The notes under the pieces: model-generated | Told to the model about the DNA's origin: nothing | The model's database searches: none | What the model saw: only the letters and a program-made list of their open reading frames with translations | Program-made: the position numbers and the translations under genes | Shown: positions 16,661-26,663 of the stretch, one piece after another | Layout: every line of letters starts with the position of its first letter | Numbering within the stretch: the first letter of the stretch is position 1 | NCBI GenBank assembly: GCA_024742355.1 | Contig: JANSYM010000005.1 | Span: 186,001 to 250,000, forward strand | Direction: 5' to 3' | Length of the DNA stretch: 64,000 nt | Source: Hyphomonadaceae bacterium | Lineage (GTDB): Bacteria; Pseudomonadota; Alphaproteobacteria; Caulobacterales; Hyphomonadaceae

Positions 16661-19282
16661 ATGAATTTCGACACCTATACCGAACGCGCGCAAAGCGTCC
16701 TTCAGGCCGCGCAAACCACGGCGCTGGCCAATTCCAACCAGATCTTCACCCCCGAGCATATTCTCAAGGCCATGCTCGATGATCGCGATCAGCTGGCCGC
16801 AAATCTGATCCGCGCTGCGGGTGGTCAGCCCGAGAAAGTCGCGCAATTGCTTGATGACGCCTTGCGCGCCATCCCGAAAGTCAGCGGCGGCCAGAGCGGT
16901 CTGCGGCTCGACCAGAGCACGGCCAAACTGTTCGCCGATGCCGAAGCCGGGGCCAAGAAAGCCGGCGATAGTTTCATCACGGTGGAACGCATGCTGATCG
17001 CGCTGGCAGGCCTCAAGAGCTCGAAGGCCGCAGACGCGCTGAAAGCCGCAGGCGTCACCGCCAACATGCTCGAAGCTGCCGTCACCCAGCTGCGCCAGGG
17101 TCGCACGGCCGACAGCGCCAATGCCGAAGAAGGCTATGAAGCGCTGAAGAAATACACCCGCGACCTGACCGCCGACGCGCGCTCGGGCAAGCTCGATCCG
17201 GTGATTGGGCGTGACGAGGAAATCCGCCGCGCCATTCAGGTTCTGTCGCGCCGGACCAAGAACAATCCCGTGCTGATCGGTGAGCCGGGCGTCGGCAAGA
17301 CCGCCATTGCTGAGGGTCTTGCCCTGCGCATTGTCGATGGCGATGTCCCGGAAAGCCTGAAAGACAAGCGCCTGCTGGCCCTCGATATGGGCGCTCTGAT
17401 TGCCGGGGCGAAATTTCGCGGCGAGTTCGAGGAGCGATTGAAAGCGGTCCTCAAAGAAGTCGAGCAAGCCGAGGGCGGTGTCGTTCTGTTCATCGACGAA
17501 ATGCACACCCTGGTTGGCGCCGGCAAGACCGATGGCGCCATGGATGCGTCCAACCTGATCAAGCCGGCTCTCGCCCGCGGTGAGCTGCACTGCCTCGGCG
17601 CCACGACGCTGGATGAGTATCGCAAATATGTTGAAGGCGACGCCGCTTTGGCGCGCCGGTTCATGGCCGTCTATGTCGATGAGCCAACCGTCGAAGACAC
17701 AATCTCGATCCTGCGCGGCTTGAAAGGCCGCTATGAAGCCCATCATGGCGTGCGCGTGAGTGACAGCGCGATTGTCTCAGCCGCGACCCTGTCCAATCGC
17801 TATATCACCGACCGCTTCCAGCCCGACAAGGCAATCGACCTGATGGACGAAGCGGCCTCACGCCTGCGCATGCAGGTCGATTCCAAGCCGGAAGAGCTGG
17901 ACGAGATTGATCGCCGCCTGCTGCAGCTGAAGATCGAAGCCGAAGCGCTCAAGAAAGAGAAAGACGACGCTTCCAAGGATCGGCTCAAATCGATTGAAGG
18001 CGAGATTGCTGACCTGCAGACCCAGTCCGATGAACTGACCACAGCCTGGGCGGCAGAAAAGGACAAGCTCAAGGGCACGGCCTCCGCGAAAGAAGAGCTT
18101 GATCGCGCCTATGCAGAAATGGCCGAAGCCCAACGCGTCGGCGATCTGCAGAAAGCCTCGGAACTGAAATTCTCAGCCATTCCGGAGCTGGAAAAGCGGA
18201 TCGCAGACGTCGAGGGCAGCGAAGACGCCGACAATGAGGGCGGCCTTGTTTCAGAAGTTGTCCGTCCCGACCACATCGCCGCCGTGGTCAGCAAGTGGAC
18301 CGGCATTCCCGTCGACAAGATGCTGGAAGGCGAGCGTGAGAAATTGCTGCGCATGGAAGATGCCTTGCGGGCCCGTGTGGTCGGCCAGGACGATGCTCTG
18401 CAGGCCGTATCCAACGCGGTCCGACGCGCCCGCGCCGGTTTGCAGGACCCGAATCGCCCGATTGGCTCCTTCCTGTTTGTTGGCCCGACCGGCGTCGGCA
18501 AGACCGAACTGACCAAGGCGCTCGCCGAGTTCATGTTCGATGATGACAGCGCCGTGCTGCGCCTCGACATGTCGGAATTCCAGGAGAAGCATTCGGTCGC
18601 CCGACTGATCGGCGCGCCTCCGGGCTATGTCGGCTATGATGAGGGCGGGGTGCTGACTGAAGCCGTGCGGCGACGTCCATACCAGGTCGTCCTGTTCGAC
18701 GAGGTCGAGAAAGCCCACCCGGATCTGTTCAACACGCTTCTGCAAGTGCTCGATGATGGCCGACTGACCGATGGTCAGGGCCGCACGGTGGACTTCAAGA
18801 ATACAGTCATCATCATGACCTCGAACCTCGGCGCGGATGCGATCGCGAGCGGCGATGAAGGTGAGTTGAGTGCGGCACAGAGAGAGGCTGTCTCAGCCGC
18901 GATCCGGGCGCATTTCAGACCGGAATTCATCAACCGGATCGACGAGACTGTATTCTTCAAACGCCTCGGTCGTGGTGAGATTGACCATATTGTCGATATC
19001 CAGATCGGACGCCTGGAAGGCCTGCTCAAGGATCGCAAGATGCGGATCGAGCTGGCCGAAGGCGCGCGGCAATGGCTCGCCGACCAAGGCTATGATCCTG
19101 TCTACGGCGCACGGCCCCTGAAGCGGGTGATCCAAAAGGAATTGCAGGACCCGCTGGCCCGCTTGCTGCTGGAAGGCCGTATCCATGATGGTGAAGCCAT
19201 CAAGGTCGATGTCGAAGGCGACAGCCTGACCATTAACGGCGTCCCGAACGATTTTGCGAAAGGCGCCGCAGCGCTGAACTAG
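16661..19282 (+). CDS. clpB: ClpB disaggregase
   Basis: 873 residues, the usual ClpB length. The N-terminal Clp repeats ([13 protein letters not shown]...) span about 1-150. AAA1 has Walker [10 protein letters not shown] near residue 208 and Walker [10 protein letters not shown]. The middle coiled coil spans roughly 405-530 ([20 protein letters not shown]...). AAA2 has GPTGVGKTE near 612 and [10 protein letters not shown], and the D2 small domain ends with [15 protein letters not shown]. With DnaK it extracts proteins from aggregates in the cytoplasm. A run of GAAAGGGGAT precedes the ATG. A heat-shock-like promoter lies in the 170-bp gap after rpoH. Confidence 0.97.
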   Translation: MNFDTYTERAQSVLQAAQTTALANSNQIFTPEHILKAMLDDRDQLAANLIRAAGGQPEKVAQLLDDALRAIPKVSGGQSGLRLDQSTAKLFADAEAGAKKAGDSFITVERMLIALAGLKSSKAADALKAAGVTANMLEAAVTQLRQGRTADSANAEEGYEALKKYTRDLTADARSGKLDPVIGRDEEIRRAIQVLSRRTKNNPVLIGEPGVGKTAIAEGLALRIVDGDVPESLKDKRLLALDMGALIAGAKFRGEFEERLKAVLKEVEQAEGGVVLFIDEMHTLVGAGKTDGAMDASNLIKPALARGELHCLGATTLDEYRKYVEGDAALARRFMAVYVDEPTVEDTISILRGLKGRYEAHHGVRVSDSAIVSAATLSNRYITDRFQPDKAIDLMDEAASRLRMQVDSKPEELDEIDRRLLQLKIEAEALKKEKDDASKDRLKSIEGEIADLQTQSDELTTAWAAEKDKLKGTASAKEELDRAYAEMAEAQRVGDLQKASELKFSAIPELEKRIADVEGSEDADNEGGLVSEVVRPDHIAAVVSKWTGIPVDKMLEGEREKLLRMEDALRARVVGQDDALQAVSNAVRRARAGLQDPNRPIGSFLFVGPTGVGKTELTKALAEFMFDDDSAVLRLDMSEFQEKHSVARLIGAPPGYVGYDEGGVLTEAVRRRPYQVVLFDEVEKAHPDLFNTLLQVLDDGRLTDGQGRTVDFKNTVIIMTSNLGADAIASGDEGELSAAQREAVSAAIRAHFRPEFINRIDETVFFKRLGRGEIDHIVDIQIGRLEGLLKDRKMRIELAEGARQWLADQGYDPVYGARPLKRVIQKELQDPLARLLLEGRIHDGEAIKVDVEGDSLTINGVPNDFAKGAAALN

Positions 19283-19283
19283 A

Positions 19284-20615
19284 TCAAGGTGCGGGCGGGG
19301 CAACAGAGGCCGTGACGAACGACTCGTCCGGCGCCTGTTGCGTCGCCCGGATCGCATCTACGCGATCGCGCTCGACCTCGAAAACCTCGAAGATTTCAGG
19401 GTCCATGGCGAGTTTGCGGCCAGTCGGCAACTTCAGACGCATAGCGTCGACAGGCTTGCCATTCTTGTAGACCTCATAATGCAGGTGCGGGCCGGTAGAG
19501 GCGCCGGTTGACCCGACATAGCCGATGATCTGGCCCTGGCGGACCGAGCGTCCGGAACGAACACCGCGTCCATAACGCGACATGTGCGCATAAGCGGTCT
19601 TGTAGCCTTTGGCATGACGAATGCGAACATAATGCCCATAGCCGCCATAACGGCTGGCGCGTTCAACGACGCCATTACCGGCGGCATAAATCGGTGTACC
19701 CGTCGGCGCGGCAAAGTCTGTGCCTTTGTGCAGGCGGGTATATCCGCTGATCGGATGGCGCCGCTTGCCAAAGCGTGAAGACAGGCGCGCGCCATTGATC
19801 GGCGTTTTCATCAGGAATTTGGTCGAGCTCTCACCATTGGCCTGGAAATAATCCGTGACCTTCTCGTCCGGCGTGGTGAAGCGATAGAAGGACTTGGTCA
19901 CCGCCTTGCCGTTCAGCGACGCATAGAGCACGTCGCCGCGGCGAATGACATTGCCGCGCTCATCCATCAACACGTCGAAGACCATCTCAAACTCATCACC
20001 GGGATGCACTTCGCGCTGGAAATCGAGATCATAAGCAAACACCTGGGCGAAATCGACGACCTGCTGGTCTTCCGCGCCAAGCTCCTGAGCGTCCTGATAG
20101 AGGCTGGTCTCAATCGAGCCTTTGACGATGTACGGGGTCGGGATCAGCTGCGAGTCGAGCGCAAAAGCCTTGTATTCACCGCCCGGCATGCGCTTGGCCA
20201 TGAGGCGGCGTCCCGGTTCGAGGTCAACGCTGAGCGCGTTCAGCGTATCACCTTCGACATGTGCTTTGACTTCCAGCCCAGGCCGCACGCGGCGGGCATT
20301 CAGAAGTTCCGAACGAGTCAGGCTGTACAATGCCTGATGACCGTCATTTCCCGGCAGGTCGAGGCGATTGACCAGGTCAGACAGGGTTTCGCGGCGCTTC
20401 AACGTCGCCGGTCGCACTTCCAGCGCGGCGCCAAGACCGAAATCTTCCGGGTCTACAGGCAGGGAGGCGAGGCTCGCTGTGACAACCTCTTCTACTGGCT
20501 CGGCATCGGGCGTTTCGGTTTCAAGCTCGAGGGTCAGAACCGTCACTGAAGACAAGCCAATCAATGCCCCGAGGGCGAAGAGACTGCGCGTGCCTGCTGA
20601 CATTGTTTTCAACAT
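19284..20615 (-). CDS. M23 family peptidoglycan endopeptidase
   Basis: 443 residues with AGGAG upstream. An N-terminal signal anchor (about 9-29) is followed by a periplasmic region with a LysM/OapA-like part (TLKRRETLSDLVNRLDLPG, RVRPGLEVKAHVEGD) and then the LytM catalytic domain. Its zinc ligands are in RLHKGTDFAAPTGTPIYAAG (His, Asp; about residue 305) and in STGPHLHYEVYKNG (His-x-His; about 385). All metal and catalytic residues are present, so it should be an active MepM-like crosslink hydrolase. The C-terminal tail is acidic and Pro/Ala-rich. It converges with clpB, whose stop is 2 bp away. Confidence 0.92.
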   Translation of the reverse strand: MLKTMSAGTRSLFALGALIGLSSVTVLTLELETETPDAEPVEEVVTASLASLPVDPEDFGLGAALEVRPATLKRRETLSDLVNRLDLPGNDGHQALYSLTRSELLNARRVRPGLEVKAHVEGDTLNALSVDLEPGRRLMAKRMPGGEYKAFALDSQLIPTPYIVKGSIETSLYQDAQELGAEDQQVVDFAQVFAYDLDFQREVHPGDEFEMVFDVLMDERGNVIRRGDVLYASLNGKAVTKSFYRFTTPDEKVTDYFQANGESSTKFLMKTPINGARLSSRFGKRRHPISGYTRLHKGTDFAAPTGTPIYAAGNGVVERASRYGGYGHYVRIRHAKGYKTAYAHMSRYGRGVRSGRSVRQGQIIGYVGSTGASTGPHLHYEVYKNGKPVDAMRLKLPTGRKLAMDPEIFEVFEVERDRVDAIRATQQAPDESFVTASVAPPAP

Positions 20616-20854
20616 TTTGCTCTAACTCCTGCAGGCCAACGTCCCGAAAGTGCGGCTGCATCGACAATTTCCTGACGATGATCGTTCAAGAATTGTGCCG
20701 TTAAAGACTTAATAACCAGTTCTTTCTTCTGGCAAGATCTGATCGATTGGTTCGAGATTTCTTTTCATTCATGTTTCGGTCGCCGCTGCGGTGCGCGCAC
20801 TTGTCGTTCATGCTGCCAGTAGACAGACGCGACCAGAGGCTTATCTCCACGCTT

Positions 20855-21091
20855 ATGCGTATGACTACACTTGTCGTGATCGTCGCCATTATCGGCCTGG
20901 GACTTACATTCTGGGGCGTCGCTTCAATGTGGGCGCAGATGGGCGTGAACATGACCATGCATGGCTGGATCGCTTACGGCCTGGGTATCGTCGTCAGCAT
21001 CGCTCTGGCCAGCGGCCTGTTCTATCTGACCTTCAAGAGCGCCCGCGACGGTTATGACGATATCGACCGGCCTGAAGATCTAAACGAATAA
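20855..21091 (+). CDS. Small two-helix membrane protein, unknown function
   Basis: 78 residues from ATG 20855 (another Met two codons later). The open frame extends upstream to 20747, but that part reads as non-coding and lacks a start signal. Two hydrophobic helices (about 3-22 and 34-54) are joined by a Met-rich loop (ASMWAQMGVNMTMHGW), and an acidic tail follows (SARDGYDDIDRPEDLNE). No known domain recognised. It lies 60 bp before chpT on the same strand and might be co-transcribed with it. Confidence 0.6.
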   Translation: MRMTTLVVIVAIIGLGLTFWGVASMWAQMGVNMTMHGWIAYGLGIVVSIALASGLFYLTFKSARDGYDDIDRPEDLNE

Positions 21092-21151
21092 TCACGTCAC
21101 AAGCCGACGAATCGGCTAGATAGGGAAGATTGAATCTTCTGGGGTTGAGAA

Positions 21152-21793
21152 ATGATCGAACCGTCCCGCCTTGCTGCGTTTATCGCCTCGCGCATTTGCC
21201 ATGACCTGATTTCGCCGGTTGCCTCGGTGAATTCCGCGCTCGAATTGCTCGATGAGCCGGGCGACGCTGACATGAAGGCCCAGGCCGAACAGCTGCTGCA
21301 CAATGGCGCCGCATCGGCCGGTGCGCGCATTCAGCTGCTTCGCTATGCTTTCGGATCGGCGGGCCTTTCCGACACCGCCGCCGATCGTCATGAAGTGCGC
21401 CGCATCGTCGAAGGCTTCATGGAGAGCCATAAGCCAAGCATAGAATGGGATATCGACACCAACCATTTCAGTTGCGGTCATGCCCGCGTCCTGATGAACC
21501 TGGTGATCATGGCTGTGGCCGCCATTCCCCGCGGCGGCGTGGTGACACTCGGCGTTCGAAATGAAAGCGACGGGCTGGTGATCACGGCACAAGCCAAAGG
21601 CCTGAAAGCGCGGCTGGCAGAATTCGTTGAAGCGGCCTTTGCCGGAAACGTTCCGGAAGAGGGCTGGTCCGCCCGCACGATCCAGCCGCTATTCGCAACC
21701 ATGGTCGCCAGCGACCTTGGCGGTACGGTTTCGGCCACCGCGGAAGACGAGTGCGTGACTTTCACAGCACGCGCACTTCGCGCCGAAGGCTAA
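21152..21793 (+). CDS. chpT: Histidine phosphotransferase ChpT
   Basis: 213 residues. LAAFIASRICHDLISPVASVNSALELL holds the phospho-accepting His (about residue 22) in a DHp-like hairpin. A degenerate Bergerat-like domain follows and lacks the ATP-binding N and G boxes. This is the ChpT family, which passes phosphate from the CckA hybrid kinase to CtrA and CpdR, controlling the alphaproteobacterial cell cycle and motility. The next two genes are a CheY and a CheR, as in Caulobacter relatives. CckA, CtrA and CpdR are not in the window. Confidence 0.9.
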   Translation: MIEPSRLAAFIASRICHDLISPVASVNSALELLDEPGDADMKAQAEQLLHNGAASAGARIQLLRYAFGSAGLSDTAADRHEVRRIVEGFMESHKPSIEWDIDTNHFSCGHARVLMNLVIMAVAAIPRGGVVTLGVRNESDGLVITAQAKGLKARLAEFVEAAFAGNVPEEGWSARTIQPLFATMVASDLGGTVSATAEDECVTFTARALRAEG

Positions 21794-21850
21794 CTGCCTG
21801 TTAAGTAAAGGCCGACCATACTGCTGGTTGTAATTGCTGGTTGGTGGCTC

Positions 21851-22216
21851 ATGAAACACTGTCTGATTGTCGATGATTCTCGCGTGGTGCGCACGGTTGC
21901 GGGCCGGATTGTAAAGGATCTGTCCTTTTCGGTGTCCGAAGCCGCTGACGGCGCACAAGCCCTGGAAATGTGCCGCGCCGAGATGCCCGATGCCATCCTG
22001 CTCGACTGGAACATGCCCGTGATGAACGGCCTCGACTTCCTGCGCGCCCTGCGCCGCGAGGAAAAGGGCAAGGACCCGGTTGTCGTCTTCTGCACCAATG
22101 AAAATGATTCCGAGCATATCAGCGAAGCCATCCGCGCCGGCGCCAACGAGTACATCATGAAGCCATTCGATGCCGACATTGTCGAAAGCAAATTCGCTGA
22201 AGTCGGTCTGGTCTGA
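21851..22216 (+). CDS. Single-domain response regulator (CheY-like)
   Basis: 121 residues, a lone receiver domain. The acidic pair is in LIVDDSRVVR (Asp8/Asp9), the phosphorylation site in ILLDWNMPVMNG (about Asp52), the Thr/Ser switch in VVFCTNEN and the conserved Lys in IMKPFD. No output domain. It lies 57 bp after chpT and 65 bp before cheR, so phosphate could come from ChpT or from chemotaxis-type kinases. Receivers of this kind in Caulobacterales act on motors or holdfast; which applies here is inference. Confidence 0.88.
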   Translation: MKHCLIVDDSRVVRTVAGRIVKDLSFSVSEAADGAQALEMCRAEMPDAILLDWNMPVMNGLDFLRALRREEKGKDPVVVFCTNENDSEHISEAIRAGANEYIMKPFDADIVESKFAEVGLV

Positions 22217-22217
22217 A

Positions 22218-22245
22218 GCAATTTCTTAATGAAATTGCCTTTCTT
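22218..22245 (+). terminator. Hairpin between cheY-like gene and cheR
   Basis: GCAATTTC and GAAATTGC form a perfect 8-bp stem with loop TTAAT, followed by CTTTCTT. It begins 2 bp after the cheY stop and could attenuate read-through into cheR. Confidence 0.5.
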
Positions 22246-22281
22246 AGTAACCTTTGAGCGTCTCCAAGGGTCGAGCTGAAC

Positions 22282-23121
22282 ATGCAGGAAACCACTTTTA
22301 ACGAGCTTGCAGATCTCGCACTCCGGCAAAGCGGGCAGAACATCCCTGCGTCCAAGGCTTATCTGATGGAAGCCCGGCTGAGCACGATTGCCCGGCGTGA
22401 AAATTTCGCCACGCTCGACGATCTGGTGCATTGCCTGAAAGCCCGCCCAAATCCGCGTTTCGAACAGGAAGTTGCGGCCGCGCTGACCGGTAAGTCCACG
22501 TGTTTCTTTGGCGATCGCGACCTGTTGGACAAACTTGTCGAGCAGGCGCTGCCTAAGCGTCTGGAGCATTCTAAAACCGGGCGCTTGCGGGTCTGGTGCG
22601 CCGGCGTTTCGACCGGCCAGGAAGCCTGGTCGCTGGCAATATTGTTACGCGAAGCAGTTGGCTCCCCGCTCGCCAATGCCGAAATCGAAATCATCGGAAC
22701 GGATCTTTCGACGCAATGCATCGAGACCGCCAAGCAAGGCGTGTATGGCCATTTCGACGTTCAGAAAGGCCTCTCAATCCATCGCCTGATGACGAATTTT
22801 GATCGCCGCGATAATGGCGATTGGTCGATCAAGCCAGATCTGCAATCCGCAGTGAACTTTCGGCGCCACAACCTGTTGGAACCAACCCGTGATCTCGGGC
22901 AATTTGATGTGATCATGTGCTGCAATGTCCTGAGCGGTCTCGCGGATGGCGCGAGACGCCAGGTGATCGGAACCATGAGCGCGCATCTATTGCCCGAAGC
23001 GTTCCTGTTCGTCGGAACAAATGAAAGCGTGCAGGGTCTCTCCGACGCGATCAAGCCGTCCCGCGCTCTGCGCGGCGCGTTCGAACGCGATGTTGCGAAT
23101 GCAAGTACAGCAGCGGCGTAA
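22282..23121 (+). CDS. CheR-type methyltransferase (divergent)
   Basis: 279 residues with the CheR layout. A small helical N-domain (about 1-75) is followed by GKSTCFFGDRDLLDKL in place of the usual T-N-E-T-x-FFRD, SAM motif LRVWCAGVSTGQEAWSLA (normally SAACSTGQEPYS), IIGTDLS, VNFRRHNLL and FDVIMCCNVLSGL (normally CRNVLIYF). The SAM pocket looks intact, but the motifs that touch substrate differ from classical CheR. With no MCP, CheA or CheB here, it may modify something else or work in a CheR3-like role. It ends the chpT-cheY-cheR cluster. Confidence 0.83.
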   Translation: MQETTFNELADLALRQSGQNIPASKAYLMEARLSTIARRENFATLDDLVHCLKARPNPRFEQEVAAALTGKSTCFFGDRDLLDKLVEQALPKRLEHSKTGRLRVWCAGVSTGQEAWSLAILLREAVGSPLANAEIEIIGTDLSTQCIETAKQGVYGHFDVQKGLSIHRLMTNFDRRDNGDWSIKPDLQSAVNFRRHNLLEPTRDLGQFDVIMCCNVLSGLADGARRQVIGTMSAHLLPEAFLFVGTNESVQGLSDAIKPSRALRGAFERDVANASTAAA

Positions 23122-23199
23122 ACTTTCAGAGCGCAAGACCAATTGTTGCCGTACACTGGCAATTATGAGACACTCAAACCGCTAAATGGAGGGATACCT

Positions 23200-23637
23200 A
23201 TGGGTTTTGGCGAAGCAGTACGTACATTTTTTCAGCGTTATACTGATTTTCAGGGACGCTCGCGGCGATCCGAATATTGGTGGGTTGTGTTGGCGGTCGC
23301 CTTGTTCTTTGGCGTCGGCGGCGGGCTCGCGGCTGTGTTGGGCGGCATCTCAGGCGGCGGAGACCTGAACCCGATCGGCATGCTGCTCTTTGGTATTCTG
23401 GCGCTCGCCTATCTTGCCATCATCATTCCGATGATTGCGCTGGGAGTGCGGAGATTCCACGACCTCAATCAGACCGGTTGGCTCTTGCTTGTGTTCATAT
23501 TGCTCAGTGCCATTCCTTTGGTTGGCCTTCTGGCCAGCATTGGCCAGATCGTCTGGTTTGCAATGCCGGGCACGACGGGCCCGAACAAGTATGGCGCCGA
23601 TCCTAAAGGCGGCCATGATGTGGGCGTCTTCAGCTAA
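23200..23637 (+). CDS. DUF805 membrane protein
   Basis: 145 residues from ATG 23200, 6 nt after GGAGGG. The N-terminus YTDFQGRSRRSEYWW is the DUF805 signature. Hydrophobic helices follow near 29-50, 62-86 and 103-125, with GVRRFHDLNQTGWLLL between the second and third, and a polar GPNKYGADP tail. DUF805 proteins are small inner-membrane proteins of unknown role. The gene ends at a strong hairpin terminator. Confidence 0.87.
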   Translation: MGFGEAVRTFFQRYTDFQGRSRRSEYWWVVLAVALFFGVGGGLAAVLGGISGGGDLNPIGMLLFGILALAYLAIIIPMIALGVRRFHDLNQTGWLLLVFILLSAIPLVGLLASIGQIVWFAMPGTTGPNKYGADPKGGHDVGVFS

Positions 23638-23658
23638 GGACTGATCCATCTCAGATCC

Positions 23659-23697
23659 ATGCACCCGCTGGCTGATCGCCAGCGGGTGCATTTCATT
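23659..23697 (+). terminator. Terminator after the DUF805 gene
   Basis: A 13-bp perfect stem (23659-23671 with 23679-23691, arm ATGCACCCGCTGG) with a 7-nt loop runs into TTTCATTT. An in-frame ATG for rlmN lies inside it at 23659, which argues against that start. Confidence 0.8.
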
Positions 23698-23721
23698 TGC
23701 GGGTCTGATATAGGCGCGGGC

Positions 23722-24876
23722 ATGAAAACCGAGCTCGATCTCTCCCGGCGTCCTGACGCTGCATCCGTGCCAAAATCGCTGGCCGGCATGTCCCTGCCTG
23801 CGCTGAAGGCGGAAATGGAGGCGATCGGTGTCGAACCGAAGAAAGCCAGCATGCGCGCCAAGCAGGTCCGGCGCTGGGCTCACCATATGGGTTGCCAGGA
23901 TTTCATGGCGATGACCGATATTGCCAAGGATCTGCGCGAGAAGCTGGTCGAGCACTATCACCTGGATCGCCCCGAGATTGCAGATCACCAGGTCTCCGTC
24001 GATGGCACCCAGAAATGGCTGACGCGCTTCCAGCCGGGCGTCGAAGGCGAAAGCGTCTTCATTCCGGATGTCAGCCGCTCGGGCGCGCTGTGCGTGTCCA
24101 GCCAGGTCGGGTGCACGCTCAATTGCACCTTCTGCCATACCGGCACGCAAAAGCTCGTCCGCAATCTGACAGCGCAGGAAATCGTCGCTCAGATCCTGAT
24201 CGCGCGGGACGAGATTGGCGAATGGCCGGCCAGTGTTAAGGGCCGGCGCCTGACCAATATCGTGTTCATGGGCATGGGCGAGCCGCTGTACAATCTCGAT
24301 AATATTGCCGAAGCGATCGATACGATCAGCGATGGTGATGGCATCGCCATTGGTCGCCGCCGCATCACGGTCTCGACCGCTGGCGTCGCCCCGAAAATTC
24401 CGGAACTCGGCGCCCGGACCGGAGCCATGCTGGCCATCTCGCTGCATGCTGTGCGCGACGACTTGCGCGACGAGATTGTCCCGATCAATCGCAAGTACGA
24501 CCTGCAAACCCTGTTCGAAGCGATCCGCGCCTATCCTGAGCTCGGCAATTCAAAGCGTGTGACCTTCGAATATGTCATGCTGAAAGGCGTCAATGACAGC
24601 CTCGCCGAAGCGCGCGATCTCGTACAATTGCTGCGCGGCGTGCCGGCCAAGATCAATCTCATTCCGTTCAATCCCTGGCCAGACAGCCCGTATGAATGCT
24701 CGGACTGGGAGACGATTGAAGCCTTCGCGGACGTGGTGAAACGCGGCGGCTATGCCAGCCCGATCCGCACCCCGCGTGGCCGCGATATCTTCGCCGCTTG
24801 CGGACAATTGCGCTCTGAAAGCGTCAAGAAATCAGCCGCCGAGAAGCGCCGCGAGGCGATGGAACAGACGCCTTAG
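23722..24876 (+). CDS. rlmN: RlmN, 23S rRNA/tRNA adenine-C2 methyltransferase
   Basis: 384 residues from ATG 23722; an upstream ATG is inside the preceding terminator. The radical-SAM motif is CTLNCTFC with the three cluster cysteines at residues 131, 135 and 138. [31 protein letters not shown] and IPFNPWP follow in the RlmN order. The methyl-carrying cysteine is expected near the C-terminus (FAACGQL). The enzyme methylates A2503 of 23S rRNA and A37 of some tRNAs. It overlaps the convergent amidohydrolase by 4 bp. Confidence 0.95.
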   Translation: MKTELDLSRRPDAASVPKSLAGMSLPALKAEMEAIGVEPKKASMRAKQVRRWAHHMGCQDFMAMTDIAKDLREKLVEHYHLDRPEIADHQVSVDGTQKWLTRFQPGVEGESVFIPDVSRSGALCVSSQVGCTLNCTFCHTGTQKLVRNLTAQEIVAQILIARDEIGEWPASVKGRRLTNIVFMGMGEPLYNLDNIAEAIDTISDGDGIAIGRRRITVSTAGVAPKIPELGARTGAMLAISLHAVRDDLRDEIVPINRKYDLQTLFEAIRAYPELGNSKRVTFEYVMLKGVNDSLAEARDLVQLLRGVPAKINLIPFNPWPDSPYECSDWETIEAFADVVKRGGYASPIRTPRGRDIFAACGQLRSESVKKSAAEKRREAMEQTP

Positions 24877-26591
24877 TTCAGACTTTGCGCGCCGCGCACC
24901 AGGCGCCCAGGCTTGGCGCCCGTGGCCTCGCCATGACGCTGAATGACCTGCCCGGCCACCAGAGTCGCCTCATATCCATCCGCATGCTGCATCAGGCGAC
25001 GCCCGCCCGCCGGCAAGTCATGGACAATGTGGGGCGTGTGCAGGGTCAGACCATCAAAATCGATGACATTGAGATCCGCGCGATAGCCCGGCTGCAGCAA
25101 GCCGCGATCTTTCAGGCCCACCCAGGCCGCCGTGTCATGGCATTGGCGTTTGATCAGGAATTCCAACGGCAGCTTGTCCCCCCGCGTGCGGTCGCGGCCC
25201 CAATGGGTCAGCAAAGTGGTTGGGAAGGAGCCATCGCAGATCATGCCGACATGCGCCCCGCCATCCGACAGGCCGGGCAGGCTGGCCGGGCTCTCCAACA
25301 TCGCCTTGACCGGATCAAGGCTGCCCTGGGCATAGTTCAGGAAGGGTAGATAGATCATGCCGCGCCCGTCATCGGCGAGCATCAGATCGAGCATCACCGC
25401 TTCCGGGCTCGTCCCACGCGCCCTGGCAATGGCGGCCACGGTCTTGTCCTCGGTCGGCTCATAGTCCGGCGGATCGCCGAGGACGAACATCTTGCCAAAA
25501 TTGCGCAGGATGGACTTCACGAATGGATTGTCCGCGTCTGGTTCATCCTCCAGCAGACGTTGCTGGAAGGCCGGGTCCTTCAACATGTGAACGCGCTTCT
25601 CGAACGGCTCATTGGCGATCGACTGGTAGACCGGATGGCCCGAAAACGGGTTCAGCGTCAGCTCCAGCCCGAGCAGCACACCGACCGGCCGAGGCCCGAC
25701 CTGGGCCCGCATATCGAGGCCGGCCGCCGACGCCGATTCAATCTCGGCCAGCAAGTGTTTCCAGCCATCGGGAGACACGTCTGCTTGCGCCAGTGACACC
25801 GATAGCGGTCGACCAGACTTTTCCACGAGCCGGCGCAACATGGCCGCCTCTTTTTGCGGGTCGTTGAAGTCGGACACGAATTGCAAGACGCCCTTGCCTG
25901 CTTCGCCAAGCGCCATGGCGATGCCGGTGAGTTCCTTTTCCGACGCGGTCAAGGTTGGTGTTGGCTGGCCATCCGAGGTGCGATGGTTGAGCGTCCGGGA
26001 GGTCGAGAAGCCCAGCGCCCCGGCCTCCACCGCGGCTTTGGCCAGGACCGCCATGTCAGCAATGTCGTCGTCCGTGGCGTCTTCCCGATTGGCGCCGCGG
26101 TCGCCCATGACGAAGACACGCAGCGCCGCATGCGGCAACTGGGCCCCGAAATCGATGTCGAACGCGCGATCCTCGAGACTGTCGAGATAATCAGGGAAAC
26201 TCTCCCAGTTCCATGGCAGGCCTTCGGCCAGGACCGGAAACGGAATGTCTTCAACGCCTTCCATCAGCCGAATGAGACGGTCATGATCCGTGGTGCGCAC
26301 CGGCGCGAAGCCGACCCCGCAATTTCCCATGATCGCGGTCGTGACGCCGTGATTGGACGAGGGCGACAATGCATCGCCCCAGGTGACCTGGCCATCATAA
26401 TGGGTGTGGATATCGACAAAGCCAGGCGCAACCAGTTTACCTTGGGCATCGATTTCTTCGGTTCCGGTGCCGCGGACTTCGCCGATCTCGGCGATTTTTC
26501 CGTGCTTGATGGCAATATCTTCCTCGCGGCCCGGCGCGCCGGAGCCATCGACCACAAACCCGCCCCGGACGACAAGATCATGCTCTGCCAT
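24873..26591 (-). CDS. Amidohydrolase family 3 (D-aminoacylase-like)
   Basis: 572 residues. Metal-dependent amidohydrolase features are [13 protein letters not shown] near the N-terminus, the [20 protein letters not shown] metal site (about residues 52-70), [33 protein letters not shown] (catalytic Asp region) and a C-terminal [12 protein letters not shown] beta domain. This is the N-acyl-D-amino-acid deacylase group; family members also act on other amides, so substrate is open. No signal peptide. The FAD enzyme gene lies upstream on the same strand (72-bp gap). Confidence 0.82.
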   Translation of the reverse strand: MAEHDLVVRGGFVVDGSGAPGREEDIAIKHGKIAEIGEVRGTGTEEIDAQGKLVAPGFVDIHTHYDGQVTWGDALSPSSNHGVTTAIMGNCGVGFAPVRTTDHDRLIRLMEGVEDIPFPVLAEGLPWNWESFPDYLDSLEDRAFDIDFGAQLPHAALRVFVMGDRGANREDATDDDIADMAVLAKAAVEAGALGFSTSRTLNHRTSDGQPTPTLTASEKELTGIAMALGEAGKGVLQFVSDFNDPQKEAAMLRRLVEKSGRPLSVSLAQADVSPDGWKHLLAEIESASAAGLDMRAQVGPRPVGVLLGLELTLNPFSGHPVYQSIANEPFEKRVHMLKDPAFQQRLLEDEPDADNPFVKSILRNFGKMFVLGDPPDYEPTEDKTVAAIARARGTSPEAVMLDLMLADDGRGMIYLPFLNYAQGSLDPVKAMLESPASLPGLSDGGAHVGMICDGSFPTTLLTHWGRDRTRGDKLPLEFLIKRQCHDTAAWVGLKDRGLLQPGYRADLNVIDFDGLTLHTPHIVHDLPAGGRRLMQHADGYEATLVAGQVIQRHGEATGAKPGRLVRGAQSLN

Positions 26592-26645
26592 GAGCGCCTC
26601 CTTGCTTAGGTGCAGGAGTGTGCCAGCCAGATCGCCCCTGTCAAA

Positions 26646-26662
26646 CCTGTCCCCGGGACAGG
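26646..26662 (-). terminator. Hairpin after the FAD monooxygenase gene
   Basis: CCTGTCC and GGACAGG pair perfectly around a 3-nt loop immediately after the stop of the minus-strand gene, followed on that strand by TTTG. Short U-run, so a weak terminator. Confidence 0.4.
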
Positions 26663-26663
26663 A

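Noticed and set aside
16565-17746. Long open frame (393 codons) antisense to clpB
   Set aside because: It is the complement of an intact clpB with GC-rich third positions; no ribosome site, no recognisable domain.
20747-20854. N-terminal extension of the small membrane protein before chpT
   Set aside because: The extra 36 residues have no start signal and overlap the AT-rich promoter-like region of the divergent M23 gene.
23350-24507. 385-codon open frame antisense to rlmN
   Set aside because: rlmN is intact with all radical-SAM motifs; the antisense frame lacks start signals.
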